DNA from: Pseudomonas rubra
GTDB lineage: Bacteria; Pseudomonadota; Gammaproteobacteria; Pseudomonadales; Pseudomonadaceae
DNA: 64,000 nucleotides
Direction of reading: 5' to 3'
Assembly (NCBI RefSeq): GCF_028656935.1
Contig: NZ_JAMDGZ010000013.1
Location: forward strand, 1 to 64,000
This document shows positions 10,239 through 21,842 of the stretch, piece after piece. Position numbers and translations under genes: made by a program. Position 1 is the first letter of the stretch; each line of letters opens with the position of its first letter. The notes beneath the pieces were generated by a model. It worked only from the letters and a program-made list of their open reading frames with translations. It made no database searches and was not told where the DNA came from.

Positions 10239-11453
10239 ATGAAGTTGCCGATCTACCTCGATTACTCCGCGACCACCCCGGTCGATCCACGCGTTGCCCA
10301 GAAGATGAGCGACTGCCTGCTGGTCGACGGGAACTTCGGTAACCCGGCGTCGCGCTCCCACGTCTTTGGCTGGAAAGCCGAAGAAGCGGTCGAGAACGCC
10401 CGTCGTCAGGTCGCCGACCTGGTAAACGCCGACCCGCGGGAAATTGTCTGGACCAGCGGTGCAACCGAGTCCGACAACCTGGCAATCAAGGGTATCGCGC
10501 ACTTCTACAGCACCAAGGGCAAGCACCTGATCACCTCCAAGATCGAGCACAAGGCTGTTCTGGACAGCACTCGTCAACTGGAGCGTGAAGGCTTCGAGGT
10601 CACCTACATCGAGCCAGGCGCCGATGGCCTGATCACTCCGGCCATGATCGAAGCGGCCCTGCGTGAAGACACCATCCTGGTGTCGATCATGCATGTGAAC
10701 AACGAAATCGGCACCATCAACGACATCGCCGCCATCGGTGAGCTGACCCGTGCCCGCGGCGTCATGTTCCACGTCGACGCAGCACAGTCCACCGGCAAGG
10801 TCGAAATCGACCTGCAGAAGTTGAAAGTCGACCTGATGTCCTTCTCCGCCCACAAGACCTACGGCCCTAAAGGCATTGGCGCGCTGTACGTCAGCCGCAA
10901 GCCTCGCGTGCGCCTGGAAGCCACCATGCACGGCGGCGGTCACGAGCGCGGCATGCGTTCGGGCACCCTGGCCACCCACCAGATCGTCGGCATGGGTGAA
11001 GCCTTCGCCATCGCCAAAGAGCAGATGGCCAGCGAGAACCTGCGCATCAAGGCCCTGAGCGACCGCTTCTACAAGCAGGTCGAAGGCCTTGAAGAGCTGT
11101 ACATCAACGGCAGCATGACCGCGCGCATCCCGCACAACCTGAACCTGAGCTTCAACTACGTCGAAGGCGAGTCGCTGATCATGGCGCTCAAGGACCTGGC
11201 CGTTTCGTCCGGTTCGGCCTGTACTTCGGCATCGCTCGAGCCGTCCTACGTCCTGCGCGCCCTGGGCCGCAATGACGAACTGGCGCACAGCTCGATCCGC
11301 TTCACCTTCGGCCGTTTCAGCACTGAAGAAGAAATCGACTACGCCGCGCAGAAGGTTTGCGAGGCCGTGACCAAGCTGCGCGAATTGTCGCCGCTGTGGG
11401 ATATGTTCAAAGACGGCGTCGACATCTCCAAGATCGAGTGGGCTGCGCACTAA
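10239..11453 (+). CDS. iscS: Cysteine desulfurase IscS
   Basis: This PLP enzyme takes sulfur from cysteine and passes it as a persulfide to IscU and to tRNA thiolation. It has 404 residues starting [19 protein letters not shown]. The PLP lysine lies in [12 protein letters not shown] and the catalytic cysteine loop is [20 protein letters not shown]. An AGGAG-type site precedes the ATG. Second gene of the operon. Confidence 0.98.
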   Translation: MKLPIYLDYSATTPVDPRVAQKMSDCLLVDGNFGNPASRSHVFGWKAEEAVENARRQVADLVNADPREIVWTSGATESDNLAIKGIAHFYSTKGKHLITSKIEHKAVLDSTRQLEREGFEVTYIEPGADGLITPAMIEAALREDTILVSIMHVNNEIGTINDIAAIGELTRARGVMFHVDAAQSTGKVEIDLQKLKVDLMSFSAHKTYGPKGIGALYVSRKPRVRLEATMHGGGHERGMRSGTLATHQIVGMGEAFAIAKEQMASENLRIKALSDRFYKQVEGLEELYINGSMTARIPHNLNLSFNYVEGESLIMALKDLAVSSGSACTSASLEPSYVLRALGRNDELAHSSIRFTFGRFSTEEEIDYAAQKVCEAVTKLRELSPLWDMFKDGVDISKIEWAAH

Positions 11454-11499
11454 GTAGTCGCCGGCAAGAGCGGCTCTCTGATGAGGAAGGAATTGCACC

Positions 11500-11886
11500 A
11501 TGGCATACAGTGAAAAGGTCATCGACCACTACGAAAACCCGCGTAACGTCGGCAAGATGAATGCCGAGGACCCGGATGTCGGCACCGGCATGGTCGGCGC
11601 TCCTGCGTGCGGCGACGTCATGCGCCTGCAGATCAAGGTCAACGAGCAGGGCGTCATCGAAGACGCCAAGTTCAAGACCTACGGCTGCGGTTCGGCCATC
11701 GCTTCCAGCTCCCTGGCTACCGAGTGGATGAAGGGCAAGACCCTGGACGAAGCCGAGACCATCAAGAACACCCAGCTGGCCGAAGAACTGGCCCTGCCGC
11801 CGGTGAAGATCCACTGCTCGGTACTCGCCGAGGACGCCATCAAGGCGGCCGTGCGCGATTACAAGCAGAAGAAAGGTTTGCTCTAA
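11500..11886 (+). CDS. iscU: Fe-S cluster scaffold IscU
   Basis: IscU is the scaffold on which [2Fe-2S] clusters are assembled. The 128-residue protein has the three conserved cysteines in GAPACGDVM (Cys37), YGCGSAIASSS and KIHCSVLAEDA. The LPPVK motif recognised by HscA sits just before the last cysteine. It lies 46 bases after iscS. Confidence 0.98.
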   Translation: MAYSEKVIDHYENPRNVGKMNAEDPDVGTGMVGAPACGDVMRLQIKVNEQGVIEDAKFKTYGCGSAIASSSLATEWMKGKTLDEAETIKNTQLAEELALPPVKIHCSVLAEDAIKAAVRDYKQKKGLL

Positions 11887-11914
11887 GGTCGCCTGTTGCA
11901 GGTAAGGAGTCTCG

Positions 11915-12238
11915 ATGGCTATCAGCATGACAGAAGCCGCCGCCAAGCATGTGCGGCGCTCCCTCGACGGACGTGGCAAGGGTGAGGGTATTCGCCTTGG
12001 CGTGCGCACCACTGGCTGCTCGGGCCTGGCCTATGTGCTGGAGTTCGTCGATCAGCCGGACAGCGAAGACCTGGTCTTCGAAAGCCATGGCGAGAAGGTG
12101 ATCATCGATCCGAAAAGCCTGACGTACCTCGACGGTACCGAGCTTGATTTCGTCAAGGAAGGGTTGAACGAAGGCTTCAAGTTCAACAACCCCAACGTGC
12201 GCGGTGAGTGTGGCTGCGGCGAAAGCTTCAACGTCTGA
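11915..12238 (+). CDS. iscA: Iron-sulfur cluster assembly protein IscA
   Basis: IscA is an A-type carrier that delivers iron or clusters to apoproteins, notably for [4Fe-4S] formation. The 107-residue protein keeps the three ligand cysteines: one in [13 protein letters not shown] and two in GECGCGESF near the C-terminus. Start ATG 11915 follows GGTAAGGAG. Between iscU and hscB. Confidence 0.97.
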   Translation: MAISMTEAAAKHVRRSLDGRGKGEGIRLGVRTTGCSGLAYVLEFVDQPDSEDLVFESHGEKVIIDPKSLTYLDGTELDFVKEGLNEGFKFNNPNVRGECGCGESFNV

Positions 12239-12246
12239 GGCTGCGC

Positions 12247-12768
12247 GTGGGTACTCCTTGTCATTTCGCCCTGTTTGACCTGCAACCTGGCTTCCGCCTG
12301 GACCTCGACAAGCTGGCTGTTCGCTATCGCGAGCTGGCCCGCGAGGTCCACCCGGATCGCTTCGCCGATGCATCCGAACGTGAGCAGCGCATTGCGCTGG
12401 AGCGTTCGGCTGCGCTGAACGAGGCCTACCAGACACTCAAGAGCGCGCCCCGGCGTGCCCGCTACCTGTTGGCGATCGGCGGCCATGAAGTGCCGCAGGA
12501 AGTCACCGTCCATGATCCCGAGTTCCTCCTCCAGCAGATGCAACTGCGCGAAGAGCTCGAAGACCTCCAGGACAGTGCCGACCTCGATGGCGTGGCTGTG
12601 TTCAAGCGCCGCTTGAAGGCCGCCCAGGAAGCACTCAACGAGGACTTCGCCGCCTGCTGGGATGATCCTGCGCAGCGTGAACAGGCCGAGCGCCTGATGC
12701 GCCGCATGCAGTTTCTCGACAAGCTCGCCTACGAAGTGCGCCAGCTGGAAGAGCGCCTCGACGATTAA
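12247..12768 (+). CDS. hscB: Fe-S co-chaperone HscB
   Basis: This J-domain co-chaperone brings IscU to HscA and stimulates its ATPase. The 173-residue product starts at GTG 12247 (family N-terminus [14 protein letters not shown]); the frame is also open upstream into iscA, but those residues are not family-like. The HPD triad is in [10 protein letters not shown], and the C-terminal three-helix IscU-binding domain follows ([20 protein letters not shown]). Confidence 0.96.
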   Translation: MGTPCHFALFDLQPGFRLDLDKLAVRYRELAREVHPDRFADASEREQRIALERSAALNEAYQTLKSAPRRARYLLAIGGHEVPQEVTVHDPEFLLQQMQLREELEDLQDSADLDGVAVFKRRLKAAQEALNEDFAACWDDPAQREQAERLMRRMQFLDKLAYEVRQLEERLDD

Positions 12769-12810
12769 CCCGACGCTGCTTCTGGCGGCGCCTTTGGTAT
12801 TCAGATAAGC

Positions 12811-14673
<1,863 letters not shown>

Positions 14674-14676
14674 CTG

Positions 14677-15018
14677 ATGCCGCAGGTGATTTTTCTGCCC
14701 CATGAAACATTCTGCCCGGACGGGCTGGTGGTGGAGGTGGCGCCAGGGACCAACATCCTGGAACTGGCCCACGAGCACCACATCGAGATGGAAAGCGCCT
14801 GTGGCGGCGTGTGCGCTTGCACCACCTGCCACTGCATCGTGCGTGAAGGCTTCGATTCGCTGGAAGAAGCCGACGAGCTCGAAGAAGACATGCTCGACAA
14901 GGCCTGGGGCCTGGAGCGCCAGTCGCGCCTGGCTTGCCAGGTGATCGTTGGTGAGCAAGACCTGACCATCGAGATACCCAAGTACTCGCTCAACCACGCC
15001 GCCGAAGCACCGCACTGA
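14677..15018 (+). CDS. fdx: ISC-type [2Fe-2S] ferredoxin Fdx
   Basis: Fdx supplies electrons for cluster assembly and is thought to contact IscS. The 113-residue protein contains the adrenodoxin-type ligand pattern: cysteines in ACGGVCACTTCHCIV and a fourth in RLACQVIVGEQD. It starts three bases after the hscA stop, with TGATG-like compact packing. Confidence 0.97.
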   Translation: MPQVIFLPHETFCPDGLVVEVAPGTNILELAHEHHIEMESACGGVCACTTCHCIVREGFDSLEEADELEEDMLDKAWGLERQSRLACQVIVGEQDLTIEIPKYSLNHAAEAPH

Positions 15019-15032
15019 TTCAGGAGGCCATC

Positions 15033-15233
15033 ATGAGTCTGAAATGGGTTGATGTACTTGAAATTGCAATCCAGCTTGCCGAAAGCAAGCCGGAAGTCGA
15101 TCCTCGTTATGTGAACTTCGTCGATCTGCACCAGTGGGTGCTGGCTTTGCCGGAGTTCAGTGACGATCCGTCCCGTGGCGGCGAGAAGGTTCTCGAAGCC
15201 ATCCAGGCGGCCTGGATCGAAGAAGCCGACTGA
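15033..15233 (+). CDS. iscX: Fe-S assembly protein IscX
   Basis: IscX is a small acidic protein that binds IscS and iron and modulates the desulfurase. It has 66 residues starting MSLKWVDVLEIAIQLAE, with the family block VNFVDLHQWVLALPEF and the acidic tail WIEEAD. AGGAGG precedes the ATG. It is the last gene of the isc operon and is followed by the hairpin at 15264. Confidence 0.96.
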   Translation: MSLKWVDVLEIAIQLAESKPEVDPRYVNFVDLHQWVLALPEFSDDPSRGGEKVLEAIQAAWIEEAD

Positions 15234-15263
15234 GCGCGCTCGGCAGGTTAGGCAATCCCCCGG

Positions 15264-15294
15264 AACCCGCGTATAATTCGCGGGTTTAATTTTT
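15264..15294 (+). terminator. isc operon terminator with TATAAT in its loop (likely ndk -10)
   Basis: AACCCGCG (15264-15271) pairs with CGCGGGTT (15279-15286). The loop is TATAATT (15272-15278) and the T-rich tail TAATTTTT follows. This looks like the isc terminator. The loop also contains a perfect -10 box, TATAAT (15272-15277), 48 bases before the ndk ATG. A weak -35 (TTAGGC, 15248-15253) lies 18 bases upstream. Terminator and ndk promoter seem to share the same bases. Confidence 0.65.
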
Positions 15295-15324
15295 CGCTTC
15301 ACTCAACGTTTCTGGAGTTTCACC

Positions 15325-15750
15325 ATGGCTGTTCAACGTACTTTCTCGATCATCAAGCCTGACGCCGTTGCTAAAAACGTGATCGGCGAGATCACCACCC
15401 GTTTCGAAAAAGCCGGCCTGCGCGTCGTTGCCTCGAAACTCAAGCAACTGTCCAAAGCTGAAGCCGAAGGCTTCTACGCCGAGCACAAAGAGCGCGGCTT
15501 CTTCGGCGACCTGGTTGCTTTCATGATCTCCGGTCCTGTCGTTGTTCAGGTTCTGGAAGGCGAAAACGCTATCGCTCTGAACCGTGAGCTGATGGGCGCT
15601 ACCAACCCTAAAGAAGCTGCTGCCGGCACCATCCGCGCTGACTTCGCCGAGTCGATCGACGCCAACGCCGTTCACGGTTCGGACTCCGAAGCCGCTGCTG
15701 CTCGCGAAATCTCGTACTTCTTCGCAGCTACCGAGGTAACCGCTCGCTAA
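15325..15750 (+). CDS. ndk: Nucleoside diphosphate kinase Ndk
   Basis: Ndk transfers the gamma-phosphate between nucleoside triphosphates and diphosphates and so balances NTP pools. The 141-residue protein starts [15 protein letters not shown] and carries the active-site histidine in [20 protein letters not shown]. It likely begins a new transcript from the TATAAT at 15272. Confidence 0.98.
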   Translation: MAVQRTFSIIKPDAVAKNVIGEITTRFEKAGLRVVASKLKQLSKAEAEGFYAEHKERGFFGDLVAFMISGPVVVQVLEGENAIALNRELMGATNPKEAAAGTIRADFAESIDANAVHGSDSEAAAAREISYFFAATEVTAR

Positions 15751-15778
15751 GCGAAAGCTTACGAGTGAGGGTGAATCC

Positions 15779-16924
15779 ATGACGACATCGACTGGTAAAA
15801 CTAACCTGTTGGGGCTAACCCAACCGGAAATGGAAAAATTCTTCGACTCTATCGGGGAGAAGCGTTTCCGTGCCGGTCAGGTAATGAAATGGATTCACCA
15901 CTTTGGCGTCGATGATTTCGACGCCATGACGAATGTCGGCAAGGCCTTGCGCGAAAAGCTCAAGGCTGTTGCCGAGATTCGCGGCCCCGAAGTGGTCAGC
16001 GAGGACATCTCCAGCGACGGCACCCGTAAATGGGTGGTGCGTGTGGCGTCCGGCAGCTGCGTCGAGACCGTGTACATCCCCCAGGGCAAGCGTGGCACCC
16101 TGTGTGTCTCGTCCCAGGCCGGTTGCGCCCTGGACTGCAGCTTCTGCTCCACCGGCAAGCAAGGATTCAATAGCAACCTCACCGCCGCCGAAGTGATCGG
16201 CCAGGTGTGGATTGCCAACAAGTCGTTCGGCAGTGTTCCAGCCACCATCGACCGTGCTATCACCAACGTGGTGATGATGGGCATGGGCGAGCCGCTGCTG
16301 AACTTCGACAACGTGGTCGCCGCCATGCACTTGATGATGGACGACCTCGGCTATGGCATTTCCAAGCGCCGGGTGACCCTGTCCACCTCCGGCGTGGTAC
16401 CGATGATCGAAGAGCTGGCCAAGCACATCGACGTGTCCCTGGCCCTGTCGCTGCACGCGCCGAACGATGCGCTGCGCAACGAGCTGGTGCCGCTCAACAA
16501 GAAGTACCCGCTCAAGGTGTTGCTCGCGGCGTGCATGAACTACATGGCGCAGCTGGGCGAAAAGCGCGTGCTGACCATTGAGTACACCTTGCTCAAGGAC
16601 GTCAACGACAAGCTCGAGCACGCCGTGGAAATGGCCGAGCTGCTCAAGAACGTACCGTGCAAGATCAACCTGATCCCGTTCAACCCGTTTCCGCATTCCG
16701 GTTACGAGCGGCCGAGCAACAATGCCATCCGTCGCTTCCAGGACCACCTGCATCACGCCGGCTACAACGTCACCGTGCGCACCACCCGTGGTGAAGACAT
16801 CGACGCCGCCTGTGGCCAGTTGGTTGGCCAGGTGATGGACCGGACCCGCCGCAGCGAACGCTACATCGCCGTGCGTCAGCTGAACGCCGACGCTGATGTG
16901 CAAGAAAGCGCCGCGCGCAACTGA
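15779..16924 (+). CDS. rlmN: Dual-specificity RNA methyltransferase RlmN
   Basis: This radical-SAM enzyme methylates C2 of adenosine 2503 in 23S rRNA and of adenosine 37 in some tRNAs. It has 381 residues, with the cluster motif Cys-x3-Cys-x2-Cys in [14 protein letters not shown], the [11 protein letters not shown]-binding loop, and a C-terminal cysteine in DAACGQL that fits the mechanistic Cys. It lies 28 bases after ndk and starts the rlmN-pilW-rodZ-ispG-hisS-yfgM-bamB run. Confidence 0.97.
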   Translation: MTTSTGKTNLLGLTQPEMEKFFDSIGEKRFRAGQVMKWIHHFGVDDFDAMTNVGKALREKLKAVAEIRGPEVVSEDISSDGTRKWVVRVASGSCVETVYIPQGKRGTLCVSSQAGCALDCSFCSTGKQGFNSNLTAAEVIGQVWIANKSFGSVPATIDRAITNVVMMGMGEPLLNFDNVVAAMHLMMDDLGYGISKRRVTLSTSGVVPMIEELAKHIDVSLALSLHAPNDALRNELVPLNKKYPLKVLLAACMNYMAQLGEKRVLTIEYTLLKDVNDKLEHAVEMAELLKNVPCKINLIPFNPFPHSGYERPSNNAIRRFQDHLHHAGYNVTVRTTRGEDIDAACGQLVGQVMDRTRRSERYIAVRQLNADADVQESAARN

Positions 16925-16937
16925 AGAGAGGACCTCC

Positions 16938-17696
16938 ATGACCCTGCGCTTCGCGCTGTCGATCCTGGCGCTGGCCCTGCTTGCAGGTTGCGTGTCCGGC
17001 GGGAGTTCGGACGCGCTGGGCAGCCGTGAAGGTCGTGAGCAGGCAGGGCAGGCTTATGTGCAATTGGGCCTGGGGTATTTGCAACAAGGTTTGACCGAGC
17101 CGGCCAAGGCGCCGCTGAAAAAAGCCCTCGACCTCGATAGCCAGGATGCCGCAGCCCATGCCGCCCTGGCTTTGGTGTTTCAGGCCGAAGATGAACCGGA
17201 ACTGGCCCAGATGCACTTTCGCAAGGCTTTGGCCAGCCGTCCGGGTGACACCCGAATTCGCAACAATTACGGCAGTTTCCTTTATGCTCGTGGGCAATAC
17301 GCCCAGGCGCAGCAGATGTTTGCCCAAGCGGCGGCCGATACCCTGTATCCTGAACGCTCCCGGGTGTTCGAGAACCTTGGCCTGACCGCGCTCAGGCAAG
17401 GCCAGCGCGCCGAAGCGCAGGAATACCTGGAAAAAGCTTTGCGGCTCAACCGCCAGCAGCCGCGCGCGTTGCTGGAAATGGCTGAGTTGTCTTACGAAGA
17501 CAGGCATTATGTGCCGGCACGTGACTACTACGATCGTTTCAGCCAGCTGAGCGACCCCAGTGCCCGCAGCCTGCTGCTGGGCAGTCGCTTGGCCAGTGTC
17601 TTCGAAGAACGGAACAAGGCCAGTGAACTGGGCCTGCAATTACAACGACTTTATCCCGGTACGCCGGAATATCAGCAATACCTGTCGGAGCAATGA
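16938..17696 (+). CDS. pilW: Type IV pilus biogenesis/stability lipoprotein PilW (PilF)
   Basis: This outer-membrane pilotin helps PilQ secretin localise and assemble. The 252-residue product starts at ATG 16938 with a lipoprotein signal ending LALLAGC, then tandem TPR motifs (AYVQLGLGYLQQGLTEPAKA, AAHAALALVFQAEDEPELAQ, RVFENLGLTALRQGQRAEAQ). The frame is open upstream into rlmN, but only the ATG 16938 start gives a signal peptide. Its stop overlaps the rodZ start (ATGATG). Confidence 0.95.
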   Translation: MTLRFALSILALALLAGCVSGGSSDALGSREGREQAGQAYVQLGLGYLQQGLTEPAKAPLKKALDLDSQDAAAHAALALVFQAEDEPELAQMHFRKALASRPGDTRIRNNYGSFLYARGQYAQAQQMFAQAAADTLYPERSRVFENLGLTALRQGQRAEAQEYLEKALRLNRQQPRALLEMAELSYEDRHYVPARDYYDRFSQLSDPSARSLLLGSRLASVFEERNKASELGLQLQRLYPGTPEYQQYLSEQ

Positions 17697-18730
17697 TGAA
17701 AGCGGCGCATCCCGAAGCAGCAGCAGCGACTCGCGAAAATCCCGGTGAAATCCTGCGTCAGGCCCGCGAGAGCAGGGACTTGTCTCAGGCTGAAGTGGCC
17801 CGCAAGCTCAACCTCACCGTGAGTTCCCTGAACAATCTTGAAACCGGCGCCTTCGACAAGCTGCCGGGGCATACCTTCGCCCGTGGTTACATCCGTGCCT
17901 ACGCCAAGCTGCTGGATATGGATCAGGCGCCCCTGGTGCAGGCCTTCGACCAGTGCACCGGCACTCATGCGCAGGGTAGCGATGTACATGCCCTGGGGCG
18001 TATCGAAGAGCCGGTACGCCTGTCCCACAACATTCTGCGCATTGTCAGCCTGGTGCTGCTGGTGGTGGTGATCGGCGGTGGCTTCTTCTGGTGGCAGGAC
18101 CAGACCAGCCAGCGTGGCAAGGACCTTGCGACCATGGCCCTGGAACACGTTGAAGTCGAAAGCGCCGACGGCACTACCCAGATTCACCCGCTGGACGAGC
18201 CTGAAGACCAGGCGGTGAGCGCGGGGCAGCAACCGCAAAGCACTACCTTGAACCTCGAACCCGCTCCGGCATCCGCCGAATCAGTGGTAACTCCAGCATC
18301 TGAGCAGGCGCCGGCCAGCCCGGCTGTCGTACCCGTTGCCCCGGTGGTCAGTGTTCCGGCAACCCCGGTGGCACCAGTAGCCCCGGTCGCTCCAGTTGTA
18401 CCTGCGCCCGCCCCGGTAGTGCCAGTGGTCAACAACCTGGTGGCTGCCACGCCAGCAGCACCTGCTGTTGCCGCCCCAGCCGCGGCCGGTAGCGGCCAGT
18501 TGCACATGCAATTCAATGCCGATTGCTGGACTTCGGTCACCGATGGCAATGGCAAGGTGCTGTTCAGCGCCATCAAGCGCAAGGGCGACAGCCTGGACCT
18601 GACCGGCAAGCCGCCGTTCGCGGTACGCCTGGGCTTTGCCCGTGGCGTGCAGGTCAGCTACAACGGCCAGCCAGTCGACGTTGCGCCGTTCACCAGTGGC
18701 GAGACCGCTCGCCTGAAGTTGGGACAATAA
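17693..18730 (+). CDS. rodZ: Cytoskeleton protein RodZ
   Basis: RodZ links MreB filaments to the elongation machinery at the inner membrane. The 345-residue protein has an N-terminal Cro/C1-type HTH (about 18-80, LRQARESRDLSQAEVARKLN). A single membrane helix near 116-134 (ILRIVSLVLLVVVIGGGFFW) follows, then a long Pro/Ala/Val-rich periplasmic linker (about 185-265) and the C-terminal beta domain (CWTSVTDGNGKVLFS). Start is ATG 17693 or the adjacent 17696. Between pilW and ispG, as in E. coli. Confidence 0.95.
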   Translation: MMKAAHPEAAAATRENPGEILRQARESRDLSQAEVARKLNLTVSSLNNLETGAFDKLPGHTFARGYIRAYAKLLDMDQAPLVQAFDQCTGTHAQGSDVHALGRIEEPVRLSHNILRIVSLVLLVVVIGGGFFWWQDQTSQRGKDLATMALEHVEVESADGTTQIHPLDEPEDQAVSAGQQPQSTTLNLEPAPASAESVVTPASEQAPASPAVVPVAPVVSVPATPVAPVAPVAPVVPAPAPVVPVVNNLVAATPAAPAVAAPAAAGSGQLHMQFNADCWTSVTDGNGKVLFSAIKRKGDSLDLTGKPPFAVRLGFARGVQVSYNGQPVDVAPFTSGETARLKLGQ

Positions 18731-18733
18731 GTC

Positions 18734-19843
18734 ATGCACGGCGAATCACCGATCAAACGTCGCGAATCCCGGAAAATCTGGGTAGGTAATGTGCCTGTCG
18801 GCGGCGATGCTCCCATCGCGGTCCAGAGCATGACCAACACCGACACCAATGACGTGGCCGCGACCGTGGCGCAGATCAACCGCTTGATCGATGCCGGTGT
18901 GGACATCGTGCGTGTCTCGGTACCGGACATGGACGCCGCCGAAGCCTTCGGCAAGATCAAGAAGCTGGTCAGCGTGCCGCTGGTCGCCGACATCCACTTC
19001 GACTACCGCATTGCCTTGCGTGTGGCCGAGCTTGGGGTGGACTGCCTGCGCATCAACCCCGGCAACATCGGTCGTGAAGACCGTGTGCGTGCAGTGGTCG
19101 ATGCCGCCCGTGACCGCGGTATCCCGATCCGTATCGGCGTCAACGCCGGTTCCCTGGAAAAGGACCTGCAGAAGAAATACGGCGAGCCGACTCCGGCGGC
19201 GCTGGTCGAGTCGGCCATGCGTCACGTCGAGCACCTCGACCGCCTGGACTTCCAGGACTTCAAGGTCAGCGTCAAGGCCTCCGACGTGTTCATGGCCGTC
19301 GAAGCCTATCGCCTTCTGGCCAAGCAGATCATCCAGCCGCTGCACCTGGGCATCACCGAAGCTGGCGGCTTGCGCTCGGGCACGGTGAAATCCGCAGTAG
19401 GCCTCGGTATGCTGCTTGCCGACGGGATTGGCGATACTATTCGCATTTCGCTGGCAGCCGATCCGGTCGAAGAGGTCAAGGTCGGTTACGACATCCTCAA
19501 GTCCCTGCACCTGCGTTCGCGTGGCATCAACTTCATCGCCTGCCCGAGCTGCTCGCGGCAGAACTTCGATGTGGTCAAGACCATGAACGAGCTGGAAGGG
19601 CGCCTGGAAGACCTGCTGGTGCCGCTGGACGTCGCGGTGATCGGTTGTGTGGTCAACGGTCCGGGCGAGGCCAAGGAAGCCCATGTCGGGCTCACCGGTG
19701 GCACGCCGAACCTGATCTACATCGACGGCAAGCCTGCGCAGAAGCTGACCAATGACAACCTGGTCGATGAGCTGGAAAGGCTCATCCGCCAGAAAGCGGC
19801 TGAAAAAGCCGAGGCCGACGCGGCGCTGATCGCCCGTGGCTGA
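18734..19843 (+). CDS. ispG: 4-hydroxy-3-methylbut-2-en-1-yl diphosphate synthase IspG
   Basis: IspG is the [4Fe-4S] enzyme of the MEP isoprenoid pathway, reducing MEcPP to HMBPP. The 369-residue product has the TIM-barrel N-terminus with [19 protein letters not shown] and the cluster domain with [11 protein letters not shown] plus [12 protein letters not shown], giving the expected three cysteines and Glu ligand. It begins three bases after rodZ. Confidence 0.98.
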   Translation: MHGESPIKRRESRKIWVGNVPVGGDAPIAVQSMTNTDTNDVAATVAQINRLIDAGVDIVRVSVPDMDAAEAFGKIKKLVSVPLVADIHFDYRIALRVAELGVDCLRINPGNIGREDRVRAVVDAARDRGIPIRIGVNAGSLEKDLQKKYGEPTPAALVESAMRHVEHLDRLDFQDFKVSVKASDVFMAVEAYRLLAKQIIQPLHLGITEAGGLRSGTVKSAVGLGMLLADGIGDTIRISLAADPVEEVKVGYDILKSLHLRSRGINFIACPSCSRQNFDVVKTMNELEGRLEDLLVPLDVAVIGCVVNGPGEAKEAHVGLTGGTPNLIYIDGKPAQKLTNDNLVDELERLIRQKAAEKAEADAALIARG

Positions 19844-19871
19844 CTGACACAGAATTGTTAAGGGATTTTCC

Positions 19872-21161
19872 GTGAGCAAATCGCTGCAAGCCATTCGTGG
19901 CATGAACGACATCCTGCCGGAGCAAACACCGCTGTGGCGTTATTTCGAGAGCACGGTCGCAGGCCTGCTGGACACCTATGGCTATCGCCAGATTCGCACG
20001 CCGATCGTCGAGTTCACCGAGCTGTTCAAGCGCTCGATTGGTGAAGTCACTGACATCGTCGAAAAAGAGATGTACACCTTCGATGATCGTAACGGCGACT
20101 CCCTGACCCTGCGTCCGGAAGGCACCGCGGCCTGCGTGCGCGCAGTGCTCGAGCACGGCATCACCGGCAGTGGCCAGGTACAGAAGCTCTGGTACATCGG
20201 CCAGATGTTCCGCCATGAGCGCCCTCAAAAAGGCCGTTATCGTCAGTTCAACCAGATTGGTGTCGAAGTCTTCAACCTCGACGGTCCAGACATCGACGCC
20301 GAACTGATCATGCTCACCTGGCGCCTCTGGGGCCTGCTGGGCATCCGTGACGCGGTCAAGCTCGAGCTCAACAGCCTGGGCACCAGCGAAGCCCGTGCCC
20401 GCTACCGTGATGCGCTGGTCGAGTTCCTTTCGGCGCGCCTTTCGCTGCTCGACGAAGACAGCCAGCGCCGCCTGAAAAGCAACCCGCTGCGCATCCTCGA
20501 CAGCAAGGATGCCAACACCCAGGCCGTGCTGGTCGACGCGCCGAAGCTCGAAGACTACCTGGACGAAGAGTCCCGCGTGCACTTCGAAGGCCTCAAGGCC
20601 CGTCTGGATGCCGCCGGCATTCCGTTCGTGATCAACACCAAGCTGGTGCGTGGCCTGGACTACTACAGCAAGACCGTATTCGAGTGGGTCACCGACAAGC
20701 TCGGATCCCAGGGTACCGTCTGTGCCGGCGGGCGCTACGACGGCCTGGTCGAGCAGATGGGCGGCAAGCCGACCCCGGGCGTTGGTTTCGCCATGGGTAT
20801 CGAGCGCCTGATCCTGCTGCTGGAAACCCTCGAGCAGGTGCCTGAGTCGATCAACCGTCAGGTCGACGTCTACTTGTGCGCCTTTGGCGAGCAGGCCGAG
20901 CTGACTGGCCTGGTCCTGAGCGAGCGCTTGCGGGACCGCCTGCCGAACCTGCGCCTGCAGGTCAATGCCGGTGCTGGCAGCTTCAAGAGCCAGTTCAAGA
21001 AAGCCGACAAGAGCAACGCGCTGTTCGCCTTGATCCTGGGGGACGACGAACTGGCGCAACAAGTGGTAGGTTTCAAACCCCTGCGCGGTCAGGGCGAACA
21101 ACAAAACATTGCCTGGGATGCTCTGGCAGAGCACCTGGAAGCCTCGCTCGCGCAGGCGTGA
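19872..21161 (+). CDS. hisS: Histidyl-tRNA synthetase HisS
   Basis: This class II synthetase charges tRNA-His. It has 429 residues from GTG 19872 ([16 protein letters not shown]). Motif 2 lies around [20 protein letters not shown], the histidine-specific loop is [16 protein letters not shown] and motif 3 is [16 protein letters not shown]. The C-terminal anticodon-binding domain ends [13 protein letters not shown]. Confidence 0.98.
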   Translation: MSKSLQAIRGMNDILPEQTPLWRYFESTVAGLLDTYGYRQIRTPIVEFTELFKRSIGEVTDIVEKEMYTFDDRNGDSLTLRPEGTAACVRAVLEHGITGSGQVQKLWYIGQMFRHERPQKGRYRQFNQIGVEVFNLDGPDIDAELIMLTWRLWGLLGIRDAVKLELNSLGTSEARARYRDALVEFLSARLSLLDEDSQRRLKSNPLRILDSKDANTQAVLVDAPKLEDYLDEESRVHFEGLKARLDAAGIPFVINTKLVRGLDYYSKTVFEWVTDKLGSQGTVCAGGRYDGLVEQMGGKPTPGVGFAMGIERLILLLETLEQVPESINRQVDVYLCAFGEQAELTGLVLSERLRDRLPNLRLQVNAGAGSFKSQFKKADKSNALFALILGDDELAQQVVGFKPLRGQGEQQNIAWDALAEHLEASLAQA

Positions 21162-21200
21162 GGCGAGTCAACAGCCGATTTGGTGAAAAGGAGTATTGGG

Positions 21201-21842
21201 GTGTCGAGTACCGATGATGAACAACTGGTCGCAATGAAGGACTGGTGGGACCGCAATGGCAAGCCGCTGGTTACCGGTGGCCTGCTGGCGCTGGTCGTGG
21301 TGTTCGGCTGGCAAGCCTGGCAGAAATACCAGACCAACCAGTCGCAAGGCGCCTCGAACCTCTACCAGGCCCTGCTGGAGACTACCCTGACGCCAAGCGG
21401 CGAGCCTGACAAGGCCAAGGTCGCGGAGCTGTCTGGCAAGCTCAAGAACGAATTCGGCGGCTCGGCTTATGCCCAGTACGCCAGTCTGTTCGTGGCCAAG
21501 GTCGCGGTCGACAGCGGCAAGCTCGATGACGCCGTCGCCGAGCTCAAGTCGGTAATGGACAAGCCGGCCGACGCCACCCTGGGTGAAATCGCCCGGCAGC
21601 GCCTGGCTCGTGTCCTGGCTGCGCAGCAGAAGGTCGAAGATGCACTGAAACTGCTCGATGGCGATGCCGACAAGGCATTCCTGGCCAGCCGTGAAGAGCT
21701 CAAGGGCGACCTGCTGGTACAGCTTGGCCGTGCTGGCGATGCTCATGCCGCTTACGAAAAAGCCAAGGCTGCGCTGTCTGATGACGCCGCGATCGGTGGC
21801 CTGCAACTCAAGCTCGACGACCTGGCCAAAGGGGATGCGTGA
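21201..21842 (+). CDS. yfgM: YfgM family TPR-like protein
   Basis: This is an inner-membrane protein with a periplasmic TPR-like domain; in E. coli it partners PpiD at the Sec translocon. The 213-residue product starts at GTG 21201 with AAAAGGAG upstream; the family N-terminus MSSTDDEQLVAMKDWWDRNG fits. A membrane segment covers about residues 25-45 (LVTGGLLALVVVFGWQAW) and helical repeats follow. It overlaps the start of bamB. Confidence 0.93.
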   Translation: MSSTDDEQLVAMKDWWDRNGKPLVTGGLLALVVVFGWQAWQKYQTNQSQGASNLYQALLETTLTPSGEPDKAKVAELSGKLKNEFGGSAYAQYASLFVAKVAVDSGKLDDAVAELKSVMDKPADATLGEIARQRLARVLAAQQKVEDALKLLDGDADKAFLASREELKGDLLVQLGRAGDAHAAYEKAKAALSDDAAIGGLQLKLDDLAKGDA

